Below the pieces are notes generated by a model. It was not told where the DNA came from and searched no databases. It was given only the letters and a program-made list of their open reading frames with translations. A DNA stretch of 28,822 nt from CAZMRW01 sp964568805 (GTDB lineage: Bacteria; Pseudomonadota; Gammaproteobacteria; Methylococcales; Methylomonadaceae), in contig CAZMRW010000057.1 in assembly GCA_964568805.1 (NCBI GenBank), positions 1 through 28,822 of the forward strand. The letters are read 5' to 3'. A program made the translations under genes and the position numbers. This document shows positions 1 to 7,092 of this stretch, piece by piece (within the stretch, counting starts at the first letter, position 1; each line of letters starts with the position of its first letter).

Positions 1-676
1 GGCTCTATCTTAAACTGAGTAATAATTTGTCTGGACAATGGGGTCCACTTTAGTAATCAAGTTGGTCTTAATGCATTTTATAAGAGGATTAATTGTAAAA
101 CTCTTGATTTGGTCTGACGACTTTAAATATTAATCTGAATAAAAGCTGACATTAAAAGGTAAAGCTCCATTCCAAAGGTCTTCCACTAAAGTGGAGTGGC
201 AGGAAAAAAATGGAATAGGGACGACTGATCGATATAAAGCAGAAGTCTCAGCGAGACACCAGCTCTATCGTCACTACCCGACTATAATAAAACGATACGC
301 TAAATTAACTACAAACCCCAAAAAGCAGCGGCCGGCTTGGCGAGAAAAAGCGTGAGAACGGTATTTTTTGAGGGATTTTCGAGGTTTTGCCATACAAGTG
401 ATTCCGACTAAAGTTAATAAAGTCCTCGTGCATCTCATAGCTGAGAATGCGCGGGAACCAGTCGGATATTTCTCGAACTGACACAGCAGACGTCCCGATG
501 GGGATCGCCTGCGGAAATTATAGCGTTAGTTGTTCGGCAGAAGCAACCATTAAGCTAAAAATGGGGTAGGGCGAATAGCGAGCTTTCGTTGGTGATTGAG
601 AAAAGTTATCCTATAAACTATTCAGATTTAGATAATAATTTTTCGCTGTTAAATTCGAGAGTCTTTTGAAATAAAC
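1..676. other. Left-edge non-coding stretch, possible mobile-element remnant
   Basis: No convincing gene is visible. An 11-base inverted repeat (TCCACTTTAGT at 44-54, its complement at 185-195) resembles the end of a decayed insertion element but matches no family I can name. A frame without a good start runs from about 143 to 355; from a GTG at 191 it would give 54 residues ending PAWREKA, which I do not recognise. The 120 bases before the TIR gene are AT-rich and may hold its promoter, but no clear -35/-10 pair stands out. Confidence 0.4.
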
Positions 677-1174
677 ATGGCCAGCAAAGAACGCATAAAA
701 ATTAAGTTTTTTGTATCCTATGCGCACGCAGACGAGGAATACTCCAGTGCCTTTATTGATGAATTCAAAGAAATGTCTGCGCCATCAGAAAAATACGAAT
801 ATGTATTTTGGCAAGATACCGAGATTCTACCCGGCGAAAATTGGCAGGATGAGATAAGGGAGGCGCTCGTCAATTGCGACGTTGGCTTGTTATTAATTAG
901 CCCGGCTTTTCTGGGGTCCAAGTTTATTGATGCTGAGGAACTGCCCAGGCTTATAAGAGATAAAAAAAAGCCCATCATTCCTATCATGCTCAAAATGGTT
1001 AATCTTAAACGGCACAACCTTAAAGGACTGGATGGTAATCAGATCTTTCGCCTAAAAGTAGAAGGCGTCAAAGAATTAAAGTCTTTTGCGCAATGCAGCG
1101 ATTCTCAAAAAACCGATTTTGTGTATGACCTATTTGACAAAGTAGAGAGTAGGCTCGACAAATTACACGGCTAA
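677..1174 (+). CDS. Stand-alone TIR-domain protein
   Basis: The 165-residue protein is essentially one TIR domain. The first strand reads FFVSYAHADEE (residues 11-21). The region after strand B has WQDTEILPGENW (45-56), and LLLISPAFLGSKF (71-83) is followed by the acidic helix IDAEEL, where Glu87 or Glu88 takes the place of the catalytic glutamate of NAD-cleaving TIR enzymes. There is no membrane segment or second domain. Bacterial TIR proteins usually consume NAD or make cyclic-ADP-ribose-type signals in defence or toxin roles; that function here is inferred from family. The gene stands alone, with more than 400 bases before the next gene and only a weak ribosome site. It could be an effector whose sensor was lost, or one recruited by another locus such as the operon at 4910. 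Confidence 0.85.
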   Translation: MASKERIKIKFFVSYAHADEEYSSAFIDEFKEMSAPSEKYEYVFWQDTEILPGENWQDEIREALVNCDVGLLLISPAFLGSKFIDAEELPRLIRDKKKPIIPIMLKMVNLKRHNLKGLDGNQIFRLKVEGVKELKSFAQCSDSQKTDFVYDLFDKVESRLDKLHG

Positions 1175-1580
1175 CGTGGTAAATGTACCCGCTCCGCCAA
1201 GCACTTAAGATTGTTATCTTGCCGCACCTTTGGCACTTTTTGTAAATTGATATGATATGAAATGATATTGTGCCATATCATTTCGTTTTGCTTTTAGCCG
1301 AAGGCAACGCAATAATTCAACGGCATGGAGATCGCTTTTTTGGCTTTGGCCAGTCCTAATGTATTCACTCCACCCGCCTGACACCGGCAAATTTCTGAAT
1401 GAAGGCTTTTCAGGGCTAGCTAAGTAAGAAAAAAGATATTATAGAAATAGATTTTTTACCTGAATTAGCCTTTATGATCATTTTTATTGACAAGAGGTTT
1501 TCACAAGCATAACCTCCATTGATGCTGGTCTAAATGAATGATAATAATAATTTTTACATCCCCGCCGGGAGGTAGTGGCT
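1175..1580. other. Intergenic region with one AT-rich hairpin
   Basis: About 400 bases without a recognisable gene. The only clear structure is the inverted repeat at 1259-1284. The last 150 bases before the sulfatase are AT-rich and probably contain its promoter, which I could not place with confidence. Confidence 0.4.
1259..1284. repeat. Perfect 10-base inverted repeat, candidate terminator or operator
   Basis: GAAATGATAT (1259-1268) and ATATCATTTC (1275-1284) are exact complements separated by six bases. A T-rich run, gttttgctttt, follows directly, so it could act as a weak factor-independent terminator for the TIR gene ending at 1174. The stem is A/T-rich, so a protein-binding operator is equally possible. 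Confidence 0.5.
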
Positions 1581-3818
1581 ATGACATTTCATCAGACAAT
1601 CATGTATGGCTTGAACAGCGCGCTCACATTAGCCCTATTCATGTCCCCTTGGCCAGCTTCTGCGAAATCAAATCAGCCGAATAAGCCACAGCCGCCGAAC
1701 ATCCTGTTTGTTATCCTGGACGACGTAGGGATCGATCAGATGCGAATTTTCGGCTACGGAGGCACGCCGGCTGAAGGCATTCCGCAAACTCCCAATATCG
1801 ATACGCTGGCCCGGGCGGGTGTCAAGTTTCGCAACACATGGGCAATGCCGGAGTGCTCGCCGAGCCGTGCCCTCGTCTTCGAAGGCCGATTCCCGTTCCG
1901 CACCAACATTTTTACCGCGCTCACGTCAGCGGATCTTGCGAATTCCCAGGTGTCTTTGTACGAAGTCACGACGCCGCGATTGCTCGCAACTGCGGGTTAC
2001 GAAAACGCTTTATTCGGCAAATTTCATCTCGCCGGGCCCGACAATAATCCTTTCGGCGAACGCACACCCCGTGCACTGGGTTGGGATTATTTCTACGGAT
2101 TCCTGCTCGGCGCACCGAATCCGATTGATACGACTGCCGGAGGAGGAACAAACCCAAACGGCAATTACTCTTGCGGTTTCGTTACCGGACCAAATTCCGG
2201 TGCCTGTTACTTTGTAGACAACTCATGCAAATCGATTGCTGCGACGACAGAAGCTCCGACGCCCGGTTTCTCCTGTCTGGAACAAGGGGGGATTTTCGTC
2301 CAGAATGCGAGCTGTGAAGCCGAGCTTCCGTTCGACAAGGCAAATTTCTGCGAACCGAACCGGCCAGTTGTCGATTTCTCGAGTTTCCAGACCTGCTCCC
2401 ACTTGAACGGATATTACGTATCCCCGCTCGTTGTGATCGATGGCGATAAGAAGTCCGAAGCGATTACCGCAAGAAAATATCGAACTCAGGTCGAAACCGA
2501 CGGTGCAATCGAATGGATTACCAAGCGTCACCACACAGGCCCCTGGATGGCGACGGTAAGTTATTCCTCTGACCATTCTCCCTATCAGCAGCCCCCTCCC
2601 AAGCTGTTGCCGCCGGGCACAGGAAGCAATGCCGGCCTCCAATGCGGTTCCACGTCTCCCGACCAGATGACGCTCAGCAACCAAATGATTGAAGCGCTGG
2701 ACTCCGAGCTCGGACGATTGCTCGTGGAAACCGGGCTAGCCAGCCGAATGCCCGATGGGCGCCTTGATTACCATCCTGAAACAACCAACACGATGCTCGT
2801 GATTCTGGGAGACAACGGCTCTTTCGCGCCGGTCGTCAAGACGCCCTTCAACCCGGCCCGTTCGAAGGGTTTCACGTATCAAACGGGTGTCTGGGTGCCC
2901 CTCATCATTGCCGGTCCGCTGGTAAAGTCGCCTGAGCGGGAAGTCTCAGCCATGGTCAATGTCGCCGACCTTTTCGAACTGTTTGGCGAAATTGCCGGAG
3001 TTGACGTGCACAAGGCCGTACCTAAATCACACAAGCTTGACTCCAAACCTTTACTCAGCTATCTGACGCGTCCAAAAACGAAGAACATTCGTAAGTTCAA
3101 TTTTACCCAGACCGGCAATAACATTACGGCGGGTTTCCAACTGCCCGGGCCTTGCGTGATCCCTCTGGCCTCTCCTACCGGACCCCTGCAGAAATGCCTT
3201 CAGCAGTTTCCTTCGGAGAAACTGTGCAGCGATGAAAATGGTGTATGGTATGGCGATCAGTTTAAAACATGCTGCGAAGTCAAAAATCACACGGATTTCG
3301 CTTCCGACCCTGCCTTCAGCATTGTGCCGGACTTCGCGGCCGCCATCAGAAATAATCGTTACAAACTCGTTGTATCCCAGGTTCCCGACTGCTCCGCCGC
3401 CAACGAAAGTCTTAATCCCCCGAAGGATGTGGCAGAATCTCAATTTTACGAAATCGACGAGAACGCTCCAGTTCCTAAACTCGATAATGAAGACAATGAT
3501 TTGCTGAAACGCCCTGGCGGCCTGACCCCCCGGGAACGAAGAAACTTTAACAGGCTGAATTCCCGCTTGCAAAAACTGCAGGCTTCTCAGCCGCATCTGA
3601 CCACGAACTCAAATTATGCAGGGTGTCCAGGAGATGGTAACTTGGACTTGCTCGTAAACTCGGTCGATATAAACAACTGGGAGATCTATGCGTTCCTCGA
3701 TGAGGTGGGCTTTAGCGAGTCAAGTTGGTATGATTTCAACTTTGATGGATTCACCGACGACGAGGACCTTGAAATCATCGAACAGAACTTAGGAAAGAAT
3801 TGCCGTAAGAAGCATTGA
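1581..3818 (+). CDS. Secreted type I sulfatase with C-terminal dockerin-like EF-hand pair
   Basis: This 745-residue exported protein starts best at ATG 1581: GGAGG at 1568-1572 sits 8 bases upstream, whereas the in-frame GTG at 1575 is too close. Residues 1-28 form a signal peptide ending in ASA. Sulfatase hallmarks follow in order: metal-site LDD (46-48), CSPSR (92-96) whose Cys is converted to formylglycine, GKFH (146-149), DH (331-332) and GDNG (410-413). The protein should therefore hydrolyse sulfate or phosphonate esters outside the cytoplasm; the substrate cannot be told. Two Cys-rich insertions lie around 198-272 and about 540-560. The tail (about 679-745) holds two calcium-loop patterns, D685-D696 and D718-D729, bracketed by Cys682 and Cys741, as in type I dockerins. 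It stands alone, with no sulfatase maturation enzyme in the window. Confidence 0.85.
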   Translation: MTFHQTIMYGLNSALTLALFMSPWPASAKSNQPNKPQPPNILFVILDDVGIDQMRIFGYGGTPAEGIPQTPNIDTLARAGVKFRNTWAMPECSPSRALVFEGRFPFRTNIFTALTSADLANSQVSLYEVTTPRLLATAGYENALFGKFHLAGPDNNPFGERTPRALGWDYFYGFLLGAPNPIDTTAGGGTNPNGNYSCGFVTGPNSGACYFVDNSCKSIAATTEAPTPGFSCLEQGGIFVQNASCEAELPFDKANFCEPNRPVVDFSSFQTCSHLNGYYVSPLVVIDGDKKSEAITARKYRTQVETDGAIEWITKRHHTGPWMATVSYSSDHSPYQQPPPKLLPPGTGSNAGLQCGSTSPDQMTLSNQMIEALDSELGRLLVETGLASRMPDGRLDYHPETTNTMLVILGDNGSFAPVVKTPFNPARSKGFTYQTGVWVPLIIAGPLVKSPEREVSAMVNVADLFELFGEIAGVDVHKAVPKSHKLDSKPLLSYLTRPKTKNIRKFNFTQTGNNITAGFQLPGPCVIPLASPTGPLQKCLQQFPSEKLCSDENGVWYGDQFKTCCEVKNHTDFASDPAFSIVPDFAAAIRNNRYKLVVSQVPDCSAANESLNPPKDVAESQFYEIDENAPVPKLDNEDNDLLKRPGGLTPRERRNFNRLNSRLQKLQASQPHLTTNSNYAGCPGDGNLDLLVNSVDINNWEIYAFLDEVGFSESSWYDFNFDGFTDDEDLEIIEQNLGKNCRKKH

Positions 3819-4189
3819 TCGGAGCAAACATCTCAATCAGAATTCTTTCTTGATAGTTTCTTACTTGAAACCAGGCTTGATGGGCGCGAGAAGAATGAAA
3901 GCCGGCGCTCCCAAGCTCCTGGGGCAGGTGTGCGGTGATTGCGATCCCATCAGACGCCGAAGCGGGAACTTATATAGTAGAAAACAGAATACTGGCGGGC
4001 AACAGTAATGATATCTTTGCCGCTAAAGAGCGTCGAAATCGACCATGTAAAATCATCAGGTCATTGTTTTTTTAATAGTTATTGGCGAGTGAAATCGATA
4101 AAGATAGATGCCAATAGTGGAAAACATTAAAAACCGTTTAGAATATAAAATGTTTTTATAGCGATAATCTTAATCAAGGAAAAAATAAT
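3819..4189. other. Intergenic region upstream of the Lpp-like gene
   Basis: I see no gene. The left half is mixed in composition and the right half AT-rich. TATAAA at 4144-4149 and GATAAT at 4163-4168 are possible -10 elements for the following lipoprotein gene, but neither has a good -35 box. Confidence 0.35.
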
Positions 4190-4468
4190 ATGAAAAAAGT
4201 AATAACAGTATCAATGATTACTCTGGCTTTCAGCCTGGTTACGGCTTGCGCAACGACTTCGGATGTTGAAAATTTACAGTCGCAAGTTAATAGCCTGGAT
4301 ACGTCAGTTAAACAAGCGTCAGCCGATGCAGCCAGCGCGCAATCCACAGCGGCCGATGCGGCTGCAAAAGCTGAAGCCGCAGAAGCAGCCGCTAATCGGG
4401 CAGCTGAATTATCTCAAGAAGCCAATAGCAAATTGGATCGTAGATTCAGAAGATCGATGATGAAATAA
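4190..4468 (+). CDS. Lpp-like alanine-rich murein lipoprotein
   Basis: A 92-residue lipoprotein. The signal sequence ends in the lipobox LVTAC (Cys20), so the mature protein should be lipidated and sent to the outer membrane. Residues 27-82 form an alanine-rich heptad coiled coil of the Lpp/OprI alanine-zipper kind. The C-terminus is KLDRRFRRSMMK, which parallels the RLDNMATKYRK end of E. coli Lpp, whose last lysine is joined to peptidoglycan by L,D-transpeptidases; the terminal Lys92 could serve the same purpose. AAGGA lies 9 bases before the ATG. The gene is monocistronic. The likely role is tethering the outer membrane to the cell wall. Family placement is firm; orthology to lpp itself is less certain, so no symbol is given. 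Confidence 0.85.
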   Translation: MKKVITVSMITLAFSLVTACATTSDVENLQSQVNSLDTSVKQASADAASAQSTAADAAAKAEAAEAAANRAAELSQEANSKLDRRFRRSMMK

Positions 4469-4909
4469 GCTCTGGTTGTTTAAGAGCAGAGAATAGCCTG
4501 GAGAAAAATATCGCAGGCCTTTCGGGATCGATTTCTGCCTATCAACCACCTGAAATTGTTACTTACGTTAAGTTTCTTAACATTAGCAGGAATTAAGGAT
4601 GTTTTGAAAGGAAGAAATCGGTCTATATCGCTTTGTCCCTTGAACTTCCTGGTCAATAGGGGTACGTGCGTGCCTATGGAAAATGCATCGATTAAATTTA
4701 AATAGTTAAAAAATGGAATTCGTTGATCTTGTTGGGGATTGAACGATATCTTATCAATCTTATTGGGACTAATGAATGGGAGATAAAAAGTCTTCGATTT
4801 TGAAAATTAAACAAAAAATAAATTAGCTTTTTTCCATTAGAGTTTTATCAGGAAATACTGCTGTGAATAACACTCTAATTTTTCATTATTCAGGACATAT
4901 GCCGAATCC
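4469..4909. other. AT-rich intergenic region before the TIR-MoxR-TssBC operon
   Basis: About 440 bases without a recognisable gene, markedly AT-rich from 4680 onward. It must contain the promoter of the operon beginning at 4910, and it carries the inverted repeat described at 4836-4879. No clear sigma-70 pair was found. Confidence 0.4.
4836..4879 (+). promoter_or_regulatory. Inverted repeat just upstream of the TIR operon
   Basis: ATTAGAGT (4836-4843) and ACTCTAAT (4872-4879) are perfect 8-base complements with a 28-base spacer. Five T residues (4879-4883) follow the right arm, and the first codon of the TIR gene is only 30 bases further on. It may be a split operator for a regulator, or a hairpin that attenuates transcription of the operon. 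No regulator gene is adjacent. Confidence 0.4.
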
Positions 4910-6163
4910 ATGCGTCGTGTCTTTATAAGTCATCGAAACGGAGAGGCCAATGTTCTCTCACTGATTAATGGAATCAGTACTCATCTGGCAGCAAATGGTT
5001 TTGATGTTCTGGTTGACTTTGACAGGCTGAATCCCGGCGCTTCATGGCGCGATGACATTTATACCTGGCTGGGCGTTTGCCATGCTGCAGTTGTCGTTAT
5101 TTCAAAAGATGTATTAGCAGGCGATAGTGTTTGGGTACCCCGCGAATGCTCGATTCTATCGTGGCGTAAAACCCTGGATCCGGCATTTACTCTGATTCCC
5201 GTTCTTCTTCCAGGCGTAACGACGGATGATCTGCGCACCCACTTGCAATTTCGTGATTTGGGACTGCATGATCTGCAAATCATCGACCATATTGATAATT
5301 ATCAAACGTGTACGGCAATCCTTAAAGGACTTGAACATCTTACGGCAATTCCAAGATCACCATTAGAAGAGCTTGCCGAACAAATCGAAGCACAACTCGG
5401 ATCGATTCGGACTGACTTCGTGGATGAAGCCATCGTGTTAACGGGCGCAGATATAAACAAGTTGCCGCAGTTGGGCGAAACCACACGTAAACTTGCACTT
5501 TCATTGTTGCAGGTACCCCTCGCAAATGCTCTGACAGCACTCGAGTATCTGGCGCCTAGAATGTCCTCAACAGTTTCTGTTGATCGAATTCTCGATATCA
5601 TTGCCCCTGGCTGGGTTGATTTATCCGCAGCAAGATGGATAGCTTTTTGTGCCGCCTCGGAACCTAAGCCCGCAGCGGTTGTTAACGCTTCCTCCCGATT
5701 CGCTGCGGAAATGTATGTCCGGCGTGCAAGTTGTAAACCCCCAAAAACGATGTGGCGTGTTGTCAGTGTAACCGGCGTTCATGGAGAGCTTGTGTTCGAG
5801 GATTTAGCTACCGAGATTGTTGAGGCGTTGCTTACAGAATTTTCTACCAGTCTTCTGACCGATCCTTTTGACAATGCACCTGAGTCACAACTTTCAGGGA
5901 TACTGCACGAACTGAATCGACGCGGAAGACCTGTCGTGGTCATCCTTCGTATGCTGGTTGGGGCAGTTGATCTGATGCCTCAATTGCAGGACCGATTCCC
6001 TTATTTAACCTTTCTTTTCTTGTCCGGCGAGATATTGCCAGATGAGGATAGTTGTCCGGAGACGCTGATCCGTCGCGTGGAACCGGCATTATTGCCTGGT
6101 CAAGAGACTTCGGCAAGGACTGATTATCAAACAGCACGTAGTATTTTGCGTCCAGGAGTTTAA
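4910..6163 (+). CDS. TIR-domain effector protein of a TIR/MoxR/vWA-type conflict operon
   Basis: The 417-residue protein has an N-terminal TIR domain (about 1-145). The first strand is RRVFISHRNGEA, then VDFDRLNPGASWRDDI (35-50), VVVISKDVL (61-69) and WVPRECSIL (75-83), where Glu79 aligns with the NAD-cleaving glutamate of active TIR enzymes. Residues 150-417 contain a mostly helical segment followed by an alpha/beta-looking segment (WRVVSVTG, then VVVILRMLVG) that I do not recognise and that has no Walker motif. No signal peptide or membrane span is seen. The stop lies five bases before the MoxR gene, so the two are co-transcribed. By analogy with other TIR/MoxR clusters this is the probable effector, depleting NAD when triggered. 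The nearest upstream AGGA is 14 bases from the ATG, so initiation may be weak. Confidence 0.85.
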   Translation: MRRVFISHRNGEANVLSLINGISTHLAANGFDVLVDFDRLNPGASWRDDIYTWLGVCHAAVVVISKDVLAGDSVWVPRECSILSWRKTLDPAFTLIPVLLPGVTTDDLRTHLQFRDLGLHDLQIIDHIDNYQTCTAILKGLEHLTAIPRSPLEELAEQIEAQLGSIRTDFVDEAIVLTGADINKLPQLGETTRKLALSLLQVPLANALTALEYLAPRMSSTVSVDRILDIIAPGWVDLSAARWIAFCAASEPKPAAVVNASSRFAAEMYVRRASCKPPKTMWRVVSVTGVHGELVFEDLATEIVEALLTEFSTSLLTDPFDNAPESQLSGILHELNRRGRPVVVILRMLVGAVDLMPQLQDRFPYLTFLFLSGEILPDEDSCPETLIRRVEPALLPGQETSARTDYQTARSILRPGV

Positions 6164-6168
6164 GCATC

Positions 6169-7080
6169 ATGAGCTACACCCCATTGTTTTCACCCCATTC
6201 ATTTGCCAAAAATGAAATCAGTACCGCCGCATCAACACCTGGCGATTATGCTCCCGCTGAGGTCTATGTTTACACCGACGAAATTACGCTTGCTGTCAAT
6301 GTCGCTTTGGCAACGGGCCGGCCGTTACTTGTTCGGGGAACAAGCGGCTCCGGAAAAACCTCTTTAGCCCGAAGCGTCGCATCGCAGATGAACTGGTGCT
6401 ATCGTGAAGCCGTCATTACCGCTCGCACACAAGCCCGTGATCTCATGTGGACGACGGATTTGTTAAAAAGATTACAAGACTCGCAAACCGGCCATTTGTC
6501 CGATGATTGGCGAACCTATGTAGTTCCGGGAGCATTATGGTGGGCATTCGACTCGATCAGCGCCCGAACCCAGCTCATGTGCAGTGCGCCAAATTCAGAA
6601 AATAGTGCGCCTGAGTCAAATCATCGACGCACTGTGCTGCTGATCGACGAAATCGATAAGGCAGACCCCGATGTTCCCAATAGTTTGCTTCGTCCCATTG
6701 GTGATTTGGCCTTCGAAGTTGAAGAAACCGGCCAACGGGTCGTTGCCCAGACATCGCCGCCACTGATCGTGATAACCACCAATGAGGAAAGAGACCTGCC
6801 GCTTGCCTTTCTGCGCCGTTGTGTTGAATTGAACATGCCTGCCTTTGATAAAGTCCGGCTGATGAACATCGGCCGCGCCCACTTTCCCGATGCGACGGAA
6901 GAGCTGATCACCAGCGCATCAGAATTGGTGCTCACTACCAGTCAAATGCGGGACCGTCGGGATCCAAACCCGGCTGAATACCTCGATGTGCTGCGCGCCT
7001 GCAAAGAATTGGGAATTACACCTGCTTCCAATGCATTTCGACAACTGGTAGAGATAGCATTAGGCACAGGAACGATTTAA
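6169..7080 (+). CDS. MoxR-family AAA+ ATPase
   Basis: A 303-residue AAA+ protein of MoxR type. Walker A is GTSGSGKT (57-64), Walker B VLLIDEIDKAD (156-166), sensor 1 is TTNEERDLP (203-211) with Asn205, and FLRRC (214-218) provides the arginine finger. The pattern of an early Walker A, a long insertion before Walker B and an RRC-type finger is usual for MoxR ATPases, which work with vWA-domain partners as chaperone-like remodelling motors. AGGAG at 6154-6158, inside the end of the TIR gene, lies 10 bases before the ATG. Only 12 bases separate it from the vWA-like/TssBC gene, which is its obvious partner. The ATPase residues look intact, so it should be active. What it remodels, possibly the sheath-like part of the partner, is inference. 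Confidence 0.9.
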   Translation: MSYTPLFSPHSFAKNEISTAASTPGDYAPAEVYVYTDEITLAVNVALATGRPLLVRGTSGSGKTSLARSVASQMNWCYREAVITARTQARDLMWTTDLLKRLQDSQTGHLSDDWRTYVVPGALWWAFDSISARTQLMCSAPNSENSAPESNHRRTVLLIDEIDKADPDVPNSLLRPIGDLAFEVEETGQRVVAQTSPPLIVITTNEERDLPLAFLRRCVELNMPAFDKVRLMNIGRAHFPDATEELITSASELVLTTSQMRDRRDPNPAEYLDVLRACKELGITPASNAFRQLVEIALGTGTI

Positions 7081-7092
7081 CGATCATTTGAT

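Noticed and set aside
510..1240. Integron attC-like ends around the lone TIR gene (cgttag upstream at about 522, ctaacg at the stop codon)
   Set aside because: The seven-base core and inverse-core patterns do not match GTTRRRY/RYYYAAC exactly, and no paired simple/complementary site with the right spacing is present.
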